Assembly (NCBI RefSeq): GCF_008705135.1
Contig: NZ_CP023694.1
Coordinates: forward strand, 1,302,001 to 1,366,000
Direction: 5' to 3'
DNA: 64,000 nucleotides
From: Streptomyces coeruleorubidus
Lineage (GTDB): Bacteria > Actinomycetota > Actinomycetes > Streptomycetales > Streptomycetaceae
Shown here in pieces: positions 1-8,194 of this stretch (the first letter of the stretch is position 1; every line of letters begins with the position of its first letter). The translations under genes and the position numbers were made by a program. Below the pieces are notes generated by a model. That model was given only the letters and a program-made list of their open reading frames with translations, made no database searches and was not told the origin of the DNA.

Positions 1-780
1 GTGACCGAACTCGCCATCGGCGACCGGGTTGCCGTGGACCCTTCGCTGTACTGCAACGAGTGCCGTTACTGCCGGGTGGGGCGCAACAACCTCTGCGACC
101 GCTGGCAGGCGATCGGCGTGACCGTGGCCGGTGGCGCCGCCGAGTACGCCGTGGCGCCGGTCGCGAACTGCGTACGGCTGCCGGACCACGTGGACGTCCA
201 GGACGCGGCACTGATCGAGCCGCTGTCCTGTGCCGTGCGCGGCTACGACGTGCTCAACAGCAGACTCGGCTCCCATGTGCTGATCTACGGCAGCGGCACG
301 ATGGGCCTGATGATGCTGGAGCTGGCCAAGCGCACCGGTGCCGCCTCGATCGATGTCGTCGACGTCAACCCGGAGCGGCTGGCGACGGCCGGGAAGCTGG
401 GCTGTTCCCGCACGGCGCTGTCGGCCGAGGAGTTGGGGCAGCCGGGCGGCTGGGACGTGGTGGTCGACGCGACCGGCAACGCCGCCGCCATCCAGGACGG
501 CCTGGAGCGGGTCGCCAAGGCCGGTACGTTCCTGCAGTTCGGGGTCTCCGACTACGCCACGACGGCCACCGTCTCGCCGTACCGGATCTACAACCAGGAG
601 ATCACCATCACCGGTTCCATGGCGGTACTGCACAGCTACGAACGCGCGGCGGAACTCTTCGCCGCCGGAGTACTCGATCCGCGGGTGTTCATCAGCCACC
701 GGCTTCCGCTGGCCCGGTACCCGCAGGCACTGGAACAGTTCGCGGCCGGCCAGGGACGCAAGATCGTCGTACTGCCCTGA
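1..780 (+). CDS. Zinc-dependent MDR alcohol/polyol dehydrogenase, 5'-truncated by window
   Basis: This is the C-terminal 259 residues of a medium-chain dehydrogenase/reductase. The visible start is only the first in-frame GTG; the family has about 80 more residues upstream, including the catalytic-zinc Cys and GHE motif, so the gene begins before the window. What remains shows the four-cysteine structural zinc lobe (CNECRYCRVGRNNLC, residues 18-32) and a Rossmann nucleotide-binding motif (GSGTMGLM, about 97-104). The fold matches sorbitol/threonine-type dehydrogenases that oxidise a secondary alcohol with NAD(P). The substrate cannot be named. The nearby IlvD/Edd dehydratase and second MDR gene suggest sugar or polyol catabolism, but they are not in one operon with it. 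Confidence 0.85.
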   Translation: MTELAIGDRVAVDPSLYCNECRYCRVGRNNLCDRWQAIGVTVAGGAAEYAVAPVANCVRLPDHVDVQDAALIEPLSCAVRGYDVLNSRLGSHVLIYGSGTMGLMMLELAKRTGAASIDVVDVNPERLATAGKLGCSRTALSAEELGQPGGWDVVVDATGNAAAIQDGLERVAKAGTFLQFGVSDYATTATVSPYRIYNQEITITGSMAVLHSYERAAELFAAGVLDPRVFISHRLPLARYPQALEQFAAGQGRKIVVLP

Positions 781-867
781 CCCCACTGGAGTGACGGATG
801 AGGTTCGCGGACCCTGAGCCCGGCTTCTCGTAGGACCGCGAGCGCGACCGGCCGCCGCCCCTGCGGG

Positions 868-1452
868 TCAGCTCGCCGGGGCGGGGCCGGGCGGCAGATG
901 GACCGTCATGATCAGGTGGCAGGTCTCCGTGCCCGCGCCGCGATAGGTGTGCGGGGTGTCGCCGTCGAACGTGGCGGTCTGGCTCGCCTCGACGGTGTGC
1001 TCGGTGCCATCGACGATCAGGGTCATCCGTCCGGAGGTGACGCTGACGGTTTCCACGACTCCGGCCTGGTGGGGGTGGCTGGGGTACTCCTCGTCGGGTT
1101 CCAGGCGCCAGCGCCAGACCTCGACCGGCGCCGGTCCTGACGTCGTGAGCATCAGCCGGGCCTCGCCGCCGCACTCTCCGGTCCACAGGGGGGCCACGGC
1201 CTCGGCGGACACGACACGGACGCGGCCTTCGGGCGATCCCTGCATCAGGGCGGAGACCGAGATGCCGAGGGTGTCGGCCAGCCGGACCAGGGTGGCCAGG
1301 TTGGGATTGCCCTGGGCTTTCTCCAGTCCCACCAGGGCGCCCTTGCTGACCTGGGCGCGCCGGCTGAGTTCCTCCAGCGTGAGGCCCGCGCGGATGCGGG
1401 CCGCCCTGACGTTGTGCGCGACCGTCCGCAGGGCTGCGGCTGTCTCGGCCAC
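868..1452 (-). CDS. XRE-family HTH regulator with C-terminal cupin domain
   Basis: A 194-residue protein with an N-terminal Cro/CI-type helix-turn-helix (about residues 15-70, including LTLEELSRRAQVSKGALVGL) and a C-terminal cupin (about 105-185, with HPHQAGVVETVSVTSG and a later H in DGDTPHTY). This is the architecture of PuuR/SutR-like small-molecule-sensing regulators. I chose the GTG at 1450-1452, preceded by GAGG; the reading frame stays open upstream but the extra residues are low-complexity. It is divergent from the broken EamA transporter gene at 1567. XRE-cupin genes are often paired with DMT/EamA exporters, so that transporter was probably its original target. Three GGTCGTT repeats lie in the shared promoter region. 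Confidence 0.85.
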   Translation of the reverse strand: MAETAAALRTVAHNVRAARIRAGLTLEELSRRAQVSKGALVGLEKAQGNPNLATLVRLADTLGISVSALMQGSPEGRVRVVSAEAVAPLWTGECGGEARLMLTTSGPAPVEVWRWRLEPDEEYPSHPHQAGVVETVSVTSGRMTLIVDGTEHTVEASQTATFDGDTPHTYRGAGTETCHLIMTVHLPPGPAPAS

Positions 1453-1492
1453 CTGATCACCATCCTCGCTGGAACATTCGGCTGCACCGTCC

Positions 1493-1542
1493 GGTCGTTT
1501 GGTTGACACCGGGCGGTCGTTCTGTTGTACGGTCTGGTCGTT
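1493..1542. promoter_or_regulatory. Three direct GGTCGTT repeats at 21-22 bp spacing
   Basis: GGTCGTT occurs at 1493-1499, 1515-1521 and 1536-1542, so the copies sit on one face of the helix about two turns apart. They lie between the divergent XRE-cupin gene and the EamA remnant. That is the expected place for an operator bound by the XRE regulator. Binding is inferred from position and phasing only. Confidence 0.4.
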
Positions 1543-1566
1543 CCACTGAATGGTAAGGGATGTCCT

Positions 1567-1802
1567 GTGATCGCTCTGCTGCTGGCCCTGGGCAGCTCGC
1601 TCGCCCACGGATGCGCCGACTTCCCCGGCGGCTACGGCGCGGGCTCGGCGCGCGCGGAGACCTCGCCGTCGTCGCCGTGATCACCGCCCTCCACCCGGCC
1701 GGTACGGTCCTGCCGGCCCGCGGCGTGCTCGCGGAACGGATCCACCGCGGGCGGCTCGTCGGGCTCGGCACCGCCGCCGTAGCGGTCGGCCTGCTGCCCT
1801 GA
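1567..1802 (+). pseudogene. EamA/DMT-family transporter remnant (internal deletion and frameshift)
   Basis: Reading from GTG 1567 gives the typical N-terminus of a DMT-superfamily permease (MIALLLALGSSLAHGCADF). The reading then breaks after about 25 residues. In a different frame, from about 1655 to the stop at 1800-1802, the C-terminal end of the same family appears (LAVVAVITALHPAGTVL, then RGVLAERIHRGRLVGLGTAA). Roughly 200-250 residues that would carry the middle eight membrane helices are absent. The simplest reading is an internal deletion that fused both ends out of frame. It is divergent from the XRE-cupin regulator that probably controlled it. Confidence 0.6.
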
Positions 1803-1895
1803 CATGAGCGGCTCCGCACCCCTGACCTGAGCGGCCCCGCACCTGTGCATCACCGAACCAAGGCCCGCCCCGACGCGAGAAACGGAAAATCCGCC

Positions 1896-2603
1896 ATGCC
1901 CGCCTTCCACCTCACCCCCGCCGTCGCGGACGCCTTCCCCGACACCCTCATCGCCCTGGTCACCGCCACCGGCCTGCGCGGCCACGATTCCTGGCCCCAC
2001 ACCGCCACGGCCGCGGAGGACCTGGAGCGGCAACTCGCCGACGGCACCTGGCAGCCCGCCGACGAGACCGACCCGCGCATCGAAACCTGGCACACCGCCT
2101 ACCGCTCCTTCGGCACCAACCCCCGCCGCATCCGCCCCAGCGTCGACGCGCTCGGCCGCCGCCTCGCCAAGAAGGGGACGCTGCCGCGCATCAACCCGGC
2201 CGTCGACTCCTACAACGCCGTCTCCGTCCGCCACGGCCTGCCCGCCGGCGCCTTCGACCTGGCCCACGTCACCGGGGACGTCACCATCCGCTACGCCGAC
2301 GGCACCGAGTCCTTCACACCGCTGGGCGAACCCGACACCGTCGAGCACCCCAAGTCCGGCGAGATCATCTACGCGGACACCACCGGCGTCCTGACACGCC
2401 ACTGGAACCACCGCGACGCCCACCGCACCCGCGTCACCGAGGACTCCACGCACGTCGCCTTCGTCCTCGAAACCCTCCGCGCCACGCACGACGGCGACCT
2501 CCTCAAGGTCGCGGCGGAGGAGCTGCGGGGCCTGCTCGCCCCGCATGCCGCGCAGACCGCCGTGTACTTCCTCGGCCCGGCCGAGCCCCGGGCCACCGTC
2601 TGA
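1896..2603 (+). CDS. B3/B4 domain protein (PheT-like tRNA-interaction fold)
   Basis: A 235-residue protein consisting mostly of a B3/B4 domain, the module that in phenylalanyl-tRNA synthetase beta edits or binds tRNA and that also occurs alone in bacteria. Family-typical segments are SFGTNPRRIRPSVDAL (about 70-86), LPRINPAVDSYNAVS (about 95-110) and the GEIIYADTTGVLTRHWNHRD stretch near 155-175. The ATG at 1896 starts the conserved region; an upstream in-frame ATG at 1845 would add a basic, unconserved extension. It is codirectional with the PaiB-like gene 39 bp downstream, so the two may be cotranscribed. Stand-alone B3/B4 proteins are thought to deacylate mischarged tRNAs; that role here is inference. 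Confidence 0.8.
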   Translation: MPAFHLTPAVADAFPDTLIALVTATGLRGHDSWPHTATAAEDLERQLADGTWQPADETDPRIETWHTAYRSFGTNPRRIRPSVDALGRRLAKKGTLPRINPAVDSYNAVSVRHGLPAGAFDLAHVTGDVTIRYADGTESFTPLGEPDTVEHPKSGEIIYADTTGVLTRHWNHRDAHRTRVTEDSTHVAFVLETLRATHDGDLLKVAAEELRGLLAPHAAQTAVYFLGPAEPRATV

Positions 2604-2642
2604 GCTTCTGTCCAGGACCACCGCCCGCGCGAAAGGCAGCCC

Positions 2643-3302
2643 ATGTACCTCCCCAAGCACTTCGTCCCCGACGAGGCCGCGGTCCGTGACCTGCTGGCGA
2701 ACCAGGGCGCGTCCGACCTGATCACCATGACCCCTGAGGGTCTCGTGGCCACCCTGCTGCCTTTCGAGTACGACCCGGACGCCGGCGAACACGGCGCCTT
2801 GATCGGCCACATGGCGCGCGGCAACGACCAGTGGCGCCGGCCGGTGCAGGGCGAGGCCATGGTGATCGTGCGCGGGCCCGAGGCCTATGTGACGCCGTCG
2901 TGGTACCCGGCCAAGGAGGAGCACCACCGGGTGGTGCCGACCTGGAACTACATCACCGCGCACGTGTACGGGCAGTTGGTCGTGCACGACGACCCGGCCT
3001 GGATCGAGAGCCGGATACGCCGACTGACCGACCGGCACGAAGCCGGGCGCGCCGAGCCCTGGTCCGTCGACCAGGCGCCGGCGAAGTTCGTCGAGCGGCA
3101 ACTGCGCGCCATCGTCGGCGTCGAGGTGGTCATCAGCCGTGTCGAGGCCAAGTTCAAGCTCAGCCAGAACCAGCCGCAGAGCAACATCGAGGGCGTCGCC
3201 GCGGGCCTCGAAGCGCGCGACCGGGCCGACGACGCCGCGGTCGCGGCAGCGGTACGCGCCCACAACCCGCACGCCGCCGAGGCCGGTCGTCGAGAGCGCT
3301 GA
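2643..3302 (+). CDS. PaiB-like FMN-binding negative transcriptional regulator
   Basis: A 219-residue protein of the PaiB family, which has a flavin-reductase-like split-barrel fold. The N-terminus (MYLPKHFVPDEAAVRDLLANQ) and the segments HMARGNDQWRR (about 58-68), YVTPSWYPAKEEHHRVVPTW and the C-terminal FKLSQNQPQSNIEGVAAGL are characteristic. PaiB was described in Bacillus subtilis as a repressor of sporulation and protease genes; many family members may instead be FMN-binding enzymes. The ATG at 2643 follows GAAAGGCAGCCC. It lies close behind the B3/B4 gene and is convergent with the TetR gene at 3318. Confidence 0.85.
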   Translation: MYLPKHFVPDEAAVRDLLANQGASDLITMTPEGLVATLLPFEYDPDAGEHGALIGHMARGNDQWRRPVQGEAMVIVRGPEAYVTPSWYPAKEEHHRVVPTWNYITAHVYGQLVVHDDPAWIESRIRRLTDRHEAGRAEPWSVDQAPAKFVERQLRAIVGVEVVISRVEAKFKLSQNQPQSNIEGVAAGLEARDRADDAAVAAAVRAHNPHAAEAGRRER

Positions 3303-3317
3303 ACCGCTACGAGCTCC

Positions 3318-3974
3318 TCAGCCGACGTCTGTGCCCGAGAGTCTCCTGGTGACGAGGCCGAGCGCGTGGGCGAGTTGTTCGCGGTGATCCTTCAGCACCT
3401 CGGGGGTGATGCCCCGGCCGACCGTCTCACGGGCGAACTCGTCGGCCGCCACCTTGAGCACGGCGTTCATGGTGGCGGCCTGCACGCGCACCTCGAACGT
3501 CGCGGGCGGCATGCCCATGCGTTCGGCGAGCACCTCGGTGAACGTCTCTTCCGCGCGCTCCCGGAGCACGAGGTAGGCGGCGCGCAGCGCGGGTTCGTCA
3601 TGGGTCATGCGGACCACGGCGAGAACCGCCTCGACGTCCTCGCCGGACGAGGAGTCGAGGACGGGCTGGTAGGCCGTGCGCAGGTGCTCGATCAGGCCGA
3701 CTCCGGGCGGCCAGGCGTGCAGGACCGTCCGGAAGGCGTCGAGCATCTTCGTGAGCAGCGGCTCGACGCAGCTCTCCTTGGTGGGGAAACAGCGCCACAG
3801 CGTGCGCTCGGAGACTCCGGCGGCCCGCGCGATCTGCTCGCCGGAGGTGGCGGCCACGCCCTGCTCGGCGAACAGCCGGACCGCGTGGCGGGAGATGTCG
3901 AGGCGCTGCCGCCCGCGTTGCTCGTCGCTCACCGGCGGCCGGCCCCGGCGGGGTGCACGACCGCTGTCCACCAT
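3318..3974 (-). CDS. TetR-family transcriptional repressor
   Basis: A 218-residue regulator with an N-terminal TetR helix-turn-helix: RLDISRHAVRLFAEQGV, then TSGEQIARAAGVSERTLWR and FPTKE, about residues 24-70. The rest is a variable ligand-binding helical domain. I chose the ATG at 3972-3974 because GGAGG sits five bases upstream; the ATG four codons earlier (3986) has no ribosome site. It is divergent from a cytochrome P450 gene 139 bp away, and an inverted repeat overlaps that gene's promoter, so local repression of the P450 is the likely job. The ligand is unknown. Confidence 0.88.
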   Translation of the reverse strand: MVDSGRAPRRGRPPVSDEQRGRQRLDISRHAVRLFAEQGVAATSGEQIARAAGVSERTLWRCFPTKESCVEPLLTKMLDAFRTVLHAWPPGVGLIEHLRTAYQPVLDSSSGEDVEAVLAVVRMTHDEPALRAAYLVLRERAEETFTEVLAERMGMPPATFEVRVQAATMNAVLKVAADEFARETVGRGITPEVLKDHREQLAHALGLVTRRLSGTDVG

Positions 3975-4038
3975 GAGGTCCTCCATCAGGCGATCTAAAC
4001 ACGCGGGCGACAGGGGAGACGACTGACCGAAACTTTAA

Positions 4039-4068
4039 TGACAGTTACTGCCAACAAACTGCTACGGT
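4039..4068 (+). promoter_or_regulatory. P450 promoter with overlapping TetR-type inverted repeat
   Basis: TGACAG (4039-4044) and TACGGT (4063-4068), 18 bp apart, resemble a -35/-10 pair upstream of the P450 start at 4114. The inverted repeat CAGTT-N10-AACTG (4042-4061) lies between them, where a bound repressor would block RNA polymerase. The TetR gene is the divergent neighbour and the natural candidate to bind it. Promoter and operator are both predicted by pattern only. Confidence 0.4.
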
Positions 4069-4113
4069 CGGGGCGGCTCGAAGATCGCATGCGGAGATCA
4101 CAGGAGGAGCGCC

Positions 4114-5325
4114 ATGAGCGTGACCGCCGAGCGACAGCAACTGCCCTTCCCGAGGCCGAACGTCCTCGACCTCGCGCCGCTGTACGACGTACTGCGCCGC
4201 GAGGCGCCGGTCACGCCGGTCACCACACCGGCCGGGGACCCCGCCTGGCTGGTCACCCGCTTCGAGGAGGTGCGCGACCTGCTCGGCGACAAGCGTCTCG
4301 GCCGCTCCCACCCCGAGCCGGAACGGGCGTCGCGCCTGACGTCCGCCGCGGTCCTGGACGGCCCCACGGGCACCTACGAGACCGAGGAGGCCGACCACAC
4401 GCGGATGCGCCGGCTGCTGACCCCGGCGTTCTCGGCCAAGCGGATGCGGATGCTCTCCGACCACGTCCAGCACCTGGTCGACACGTGCGTCGACCGGCTG
4501 ATCACCGAGCACGCCGCCGCCCCCGACCGGGTCGTGGACCTCCAGGCCGGGCTGGCCTTCCCGCTGCCGGTCGCCGTCATCTGCCGGCTGCTCGGGGTGC
4601 CCGAGAGCGACCGTGAGCGCTTCGCCTCGCTGTCGGAGCGCATGTCCGACTACACCATCGGCGACGAAGCCCACCGGGCGCGGGACGAGTTCAACGAGTA
4701 CATGACCTCTCTCGCCGAGACCAAGCGAGCGCGGCCGGGCGAGGACGTGATCTCCGACCTCGTCCGCGCGCAGAGCACCGACGAGGACTACGACTACGCC
4801 GACATGATCCAGCTCTGCGTCGGGCTGCTGTTCGCCGGCCACGAGACCACGGTCAACCGCATCGGCCTGGGCACGCTCTTCCTGCTCACGCGTCCCGGCC
4901 AGTGGCGGGCACTGACCGCCGACCCCGACGGCCGGGTCAACGCCACCGTCGAGGAGATCATGCGCCTGGGCGCGCCCGGCGACCTCGGGCTGCTGCGGTA
5001 CGCGCACACCGACGTCGAGGTCGCCGGTGTCACCATCCGGCGCGGCGACGCTGTGATCCTGTCGGTCAACTCCGCCAACCGCGACTCCTCCGTCTACACC
5101 GACGCCGAGACCTTCGACCCCGACCGCCCGGAACGCACCCACCTCGGATTCGGCCACGGCGTGCACTTCTGCATCGGCGCGAGCCTGGCCCGGGTGGAGC
5201 TGCGCATCGTGTTCGCCACGCTGGCCCGCCGCCTGCCCGGTCTGCGGCTCGGCAAGGAGCTGGACGAACTGGAGGTGCGCACCACCCTCACCGGTGGCGT
5301 CACGGAGCTGCCCGTGACGTGGTGA
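4114..5325 (+). CDS. Cytochrome P450, CYP107-like
   Basis: A 403-residue soluble P450. The oxygen-binding I-helix motif is AGHETT (in LLFAGHETTVNRIGL), the K-helix ExxR motif is EIMR, and the heme loop is FGHGVHFCIGASLARVEL with the ligand Cys at about 353. These fit an actinobacterial CYP107-type monooxygenase that hydroxylates small molecules with electrons from ferredoxin. No ferredoxin or reductase gene is adjacent; partners from the CYP105 operon at 28.8 kb could serve. The start is ATG 4114 after GGAGGAGC. The gene is divergent from a TetR regulator and convergent, 20 bp apart, with the IlvD/Edd dehydratase. The substrate is unknown. Confidence 0.92.
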   Translation: MSVTAERQQLPFPRPNVLDLAPLYDVLRREAPVTPVTTPAGDPAWLVTRFEEVRDLLGDKRLGRSHPEPERASRLTSAAVLDGPTGTYETEEADHTRMRRLLTPAFSAKRMRMLSDHVQHLVDTCVDRLITEHAAAPDRVVDLQAGLAFPLPVAVICRLLGVPESDRERFASLSERMSDYTIGDEAHRARDEFNEYMTSLAETKRARPGEDVISDLVRAQSTDEDYDYADMIQLCVGLLFAGHETTVNRIGLGTLFLLTRPGQWRALTADPDGRVNATVEEIMRLGAPGDLGLLRYAHTDVEVAGVTIRRGDAVILSVNSANRDSSVYTDAETFDPDRPERTHLGFGHGVHFCIGASLARVELRIVFATLARRLPGLRLGKELDELEVRTTLTGGVTELPVTW

Positions 5326-5345
5326 ACCCCCGAGGTGATCTGGTG

Positions 5346-7061
5346 TCAGTGCGACTCACGGGTCACCTCGGAGCCGCTGGAGCCGACGAGGAAGTCGAGG
5401 TCGGCTCCGGTGTCGGCCTGGAGGACGTGGTCGACGTAGAGGCGTTCCCAGCCGCGCCGGGGAGCGGCGAAGCCCGTGACGGTGGCCTGGTCGGGGGCCC
5501 GGCGGGCGAGTTCGCCGTCCGGCACGTCGACGTCGATACGGCGGGCCTCGACGTCGAGGATGATGACGTCCCCGGTCCGTACGAGGGCGAGGGGGCCGCC
5601 GGCCGCGGCCTCGGGAGCCACGTGCAGGACGACCGTGCCGTACGCGGTGCCGCTCATCCGCCCGTCACAGACCCGGACCATGTCCCGGACGCCCTGGGCG
5701 AGGAGCTTCTTCGGCAGGGGCATGTTGGCGACCTCGGGCATGCCCGGATAACCCTTGGGGCCGCAGCCGCGCAGCACGAGGACGGAGTCGGCGTCGACGT
5801 CGAGTCCGGGGTCGTCGACACGGGCGCGGAAGTCCTCGATGCTGTCGAAGACGACGGCCCGGCCCCGGTGCCGGAGCAGGTGCGGGGATGCGGCGGCAGG
5901 TTTGACGAGGGCGCCGTCGGGTGCGAGGTTGCCGCGCAGGACCGCGATGCCGCCCTCGGCGACCAGCGGCCGGGTGCGGGTGCGGATGACCTCGCCGTCC
6001 CAGATCTCGGCGTCGTCGAGGTAGTGGGCGAGCGGCCTGCCGGTGACGGTCAGCGCGTCGGGGTCGAGCAGGTCGCGCACCTCGCGCAGGACGGCGAGCA
6101 GGCCGCCGGCGCGGTGGAAGTCCTCCATGAGGAAGCGGCCGGCCGGCTGGAGGTCCACCAGGACCGGCACGCGGGAGCCGATGCGGTCGAAGTCGTCGAG
6201 CGACAGGTCGATGCCCAACCGGCCCGCGACGGCCAGGAGATGGACGACGGCGTTGGTCGAGCCGCCGATGGCGGCCAGTGCCACGATCGCGTTGCGGAAG
6301 GACGCCTCGGTCAGGAACGTCGCGGGCCGCCGGTCGGCGCCCACCATGTCCACCGCCAGCCGGCCGGTGCGGTGCGCGGCCTCCAGCAGTCGGCTGTCGG
6401 GGGCGGGGGTCCCGGCCGTACCGGGGACGACCGTGCCGAGCGCCTCCGCCACCAGCGCCATCGTCGAGGCCGTGCCCATCGTGTTGCAGTGGCCGCGGCT
6501 GCGGATCATCGCCGACTCGGAGCGGGTGAACTGTTCCTGGGAGAGCGTGCCCGCGCGGACCTCCTCCGACAGTTGCCACACGCCGGTGCCGCAGCCCAGC
6601 AGGCCGCCGCGGAAGGTGCCGTTGAGCATCGGGCCGCCGGGGACCACGACCGCGGGCAGGTCCACCGAGGCCGCGGCCATGAGCAGTGACGGGATCGTCT
6701 TGTCGCAGCCGCCGAGCAGGACGACGCCGTCGATGGGGTTGGCCCGCAGCATCTCTTCGGTGGCCATCGCGGCCATGTTCCGCCACAGCATGGCGGTGGG
6801 CCGCACCTGGGTCTCGCCGAGCGACACCACGGGCAGGTCCAGCGGGATGCCGCCGGCCTCGTACACGCCGTTGCGCACCGAGGCCGCGACCTCATCGAGA
6901 TGCGCGTTGCAAGGGGTCAGGTCCGAGGCGGTGTTGGCGATGGCGATCTGCGGCCGGCCGCTGAAGGCGTCGCCGGGCACGCCGCGTCGCATCCATGCCC
7001 GGTGGATGTAGGCGTTGCGGTCCTGTCCTTCGTACCACTGCGCGCTGCGGAGTCTCTCCAT
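5346..7061 (-). CDS. IlvD/Edd-family sugar-acid dehydratase (arabonate dehydratase-like)
   Basis: A 571-residue Fe-S dehydratase of the IlvD/Edd family. The three cluster cysteines are seen at about C51 (LTPCNAH), C119 (LGGCDKT) and C192 (GHCNTMGTAS). Their spacing is the same as that described for the [2Fe-2S] L-arabinonate dehydratase branch. IGGSTNAVVHL and the C-terminal CDGRMSGTAYGTVVLH are also family marks. The enzyme would remove water from an aldonic acid to give a 2-keto-3-deoxy acid. The length fits sugar-acid dehydratases rather than IlvD proper. ATG 7061 is preceded by GGAAGGG. It is divergent from an MDR dehydrogenase gene, consistent with a sugar or sugar-acid pathway. Confidence 0.88.
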   Translation of the reverse strand: MERLRSAQWYEGQDRNAYIHRAWMRRGVPGDAFSGRPQIAIANTASDLTPCNAHLDEVAASVRNGVYEAGGIPLDLPVVSLGETQVRPTAMLWRNMAAMATEEMLRANPIDGVVLLGGCDKTIPSLLMAAASVDLPAVVVPGGPMLNGTFRGGLLGCGTGVWQLSEEVRAGTLSQEQFTRSESAMIRSRGHCNTMGTASTMALVAEALGTVVPGTAGTPAPDSRLLEAAHRTGRLAVDMVGADRRPATFLTEASFRNAIVALAAIGGSTNAVVHLLAVAGRLGIDLSLDDFDRIGSRVPVLVDLQPAGRFLMEDFHRAGGLLAVLREVRDLLDPDALTVTGRPLAHYLDDAEIWDGEVIRTRTRPLVAEGGIAVLRGNLAPDGALVKPAAASPHLLRHRGRAVVFDSIEDFRARVDDPGLDVDADSVLVLRGCGPKGYPGMPEVANMPLPKKLLAQGVRDMVRVCDGRMSGTAYGTVVLHVAPEAAAGGPLALVRTGDVIILDVEARRIDVDVPDGELARRAPDQATVTGFAAPRRGWERLYVDHVLQADTGADLDFLVGSSGSEVTRESH

Positions 7062-7095
7062 GGAGCCCTTCCGGTGGACGGTTCAGCGGTCTAGA

Positions 7096-7103
7096 TTCCG
7101 GAA
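7096..7103. promoter_or_regulatory. TTCCGGAA palindrome between dehydratase and dehydrogenase genes
   Basis: A perfect 8-bp palindrome near the middle of the short divergent promoter region (7062-7171). It could be an operator for a pathway regulator that is not encoded nearby. Its short length makes this weak. Confidence 0.2.
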
Positions 7104-7171
7104 CTCATGAAGCATAAGCAGACTCCGCCCTGCCGCCTGGGCGAGTCACGCCCGTGGTGAGCCGTCGCGTG

Positions 7172-8179
7172 ATGCGCGCGTTCGTCCTGACCGGTCCCGG
7201 CGCGTACGAGGTCCAGGAGCTTCCGGCGCCGGTGGCCGGCCCCGGTGAGGTCGTCGTCGATGTCGAGCGAGTCGGTGTGTGCGGCACGGACGCGGAGTTC
7301 TTCACCGGCGCGATGGCCTATCTCCACCAAGGCCACTCCACCTACCCGATGCGGCCGGGCCACGAGTGGGCCGGGCGGGTGGCGGCGGTCGGAGACGGTG
7401 TCGATCCCGCCTGGCTCGGCCGCCGTGTCATGGGCGACACCATGCTCGGCTGCGGCTCCTGCCGCCGCTGCCTGCGCGGGCGTCAGCATGTGTGCGAGCA
7501 GCGGCGGGAGGTCGGCATCCGCGGGGGTGTGCCCGGCGCGCTGGCGGAGCAACTCGCCGTACCGGCATCCTCGCTGCACGCCCTGCCCGATTCCGTCGAC
7601 GCCGTGCTCGGCGCTCTCGTCGAGCCCGGCGGCAACGCCCTGCGCGCCGCCCGGGCCGCCGCGCCGGCGCCCGGGGTCCGCGCCCTGGTCCTGGGCCCGG
7701 GGACGATCGGGCTGCTGGTGGCGATGTTCCTGCGCGCGTCCGGTGCCGAGGTGCACCTCATGGGCGCCACCGAGAGCTCCCTCGCCTTCGCCCGCTCCCT
7801 GGGCTTCGAGCATGTGTGGACGGAGGGTTCCGTACCGGACGTGCCCTTCGACGCGGCCGTCGACGCCTCGAACGCCGCCTTGCTGCCGGACATGGCCCTG
7901 GAACTGGTCGAACCCGGGGGCCGCCTCGTGTACATCGGGCTGGCCGGCGAGCCGAGCAGGATCGACACCCGCGCGCTCGTCCTCAAGGACGTGACCGCGA
8001 CGGGTGTCCTGTCCGCCTCCCCCGGCCTCGACGCCACCATCCGGGCGTACGCCGCCGGATCGGTCGACCCCAGGCCGCTCGTCGCCGCCACCGTCGGCCT
8101 GGACGAGGTGGGCCCCGTCCTCGCCGGCGAGCGCCCGGCCGGTTCCGGGCCCGGCCCCAAGACCCACGTCGAACCCTGA
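7172..8179 (+). CDS. Zinc-dependent MDR alcohol dehydrogenase (sorbitol/threonine DH-like)
   Basis: A 335-residue MDR enzyme. Catalytic-zinc residues are visible in GVCGTD (Cys about 37) and RPGHEWAG (His-Glu). The structural zinc lobe is GCGSCRRCLRGRQHVC. The Rossmann motif is LGPGTIGLLV near residue 177. It should oxidise a polyol or secondary alcohol using NAD(P). I use ATG 7172; GTG 7154 in the same frame is also possible. It diverges from the IlvD/Edd dehydratase gene with 110 bp between, suggesting the two act in one sugar or sugar-acid route. The C-terminus is convergent with the SpoIIE gene at 8195. Confidence 0.88.
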   Translation: MRAFVLTGPGAYEVQELPAPVAGPGEVVVDVERVGVCGTDAEFFTGAMAYLHQGHSTYPMRPGHEWAGRVAAVGDGVDPAWLGRRVMGDTMLGCGSCRRCLRGRQHVCEQRREVGIRGGVPGALAEQLAVPASSLHALPDSVDAVLGALVEPGGNALRAARAAAPAPGVRALVLGPGTIGLLVAMFLRASGAEVHLMGATESSLAFARSLGFEHVWTEGSVPDVPFDAAVDASNAALLPDMALELVEPGGRLVYIGLAGEPSRIDTRALVLKDVTATGVLSASPGLDATIRAYAAGSVDPRPLVAATVGLDEVGPVLAGERPAGSGPGPKTHVEP

Positions 8180-8194
8180 GGGTCCGCAGTCGGG

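Noticed and set aside
1632..3272. 546-codon minus-strand frame
   Set aside because: It is antisense to the B3/B4 and PaiB-like genes, which have recognisable family sequence.
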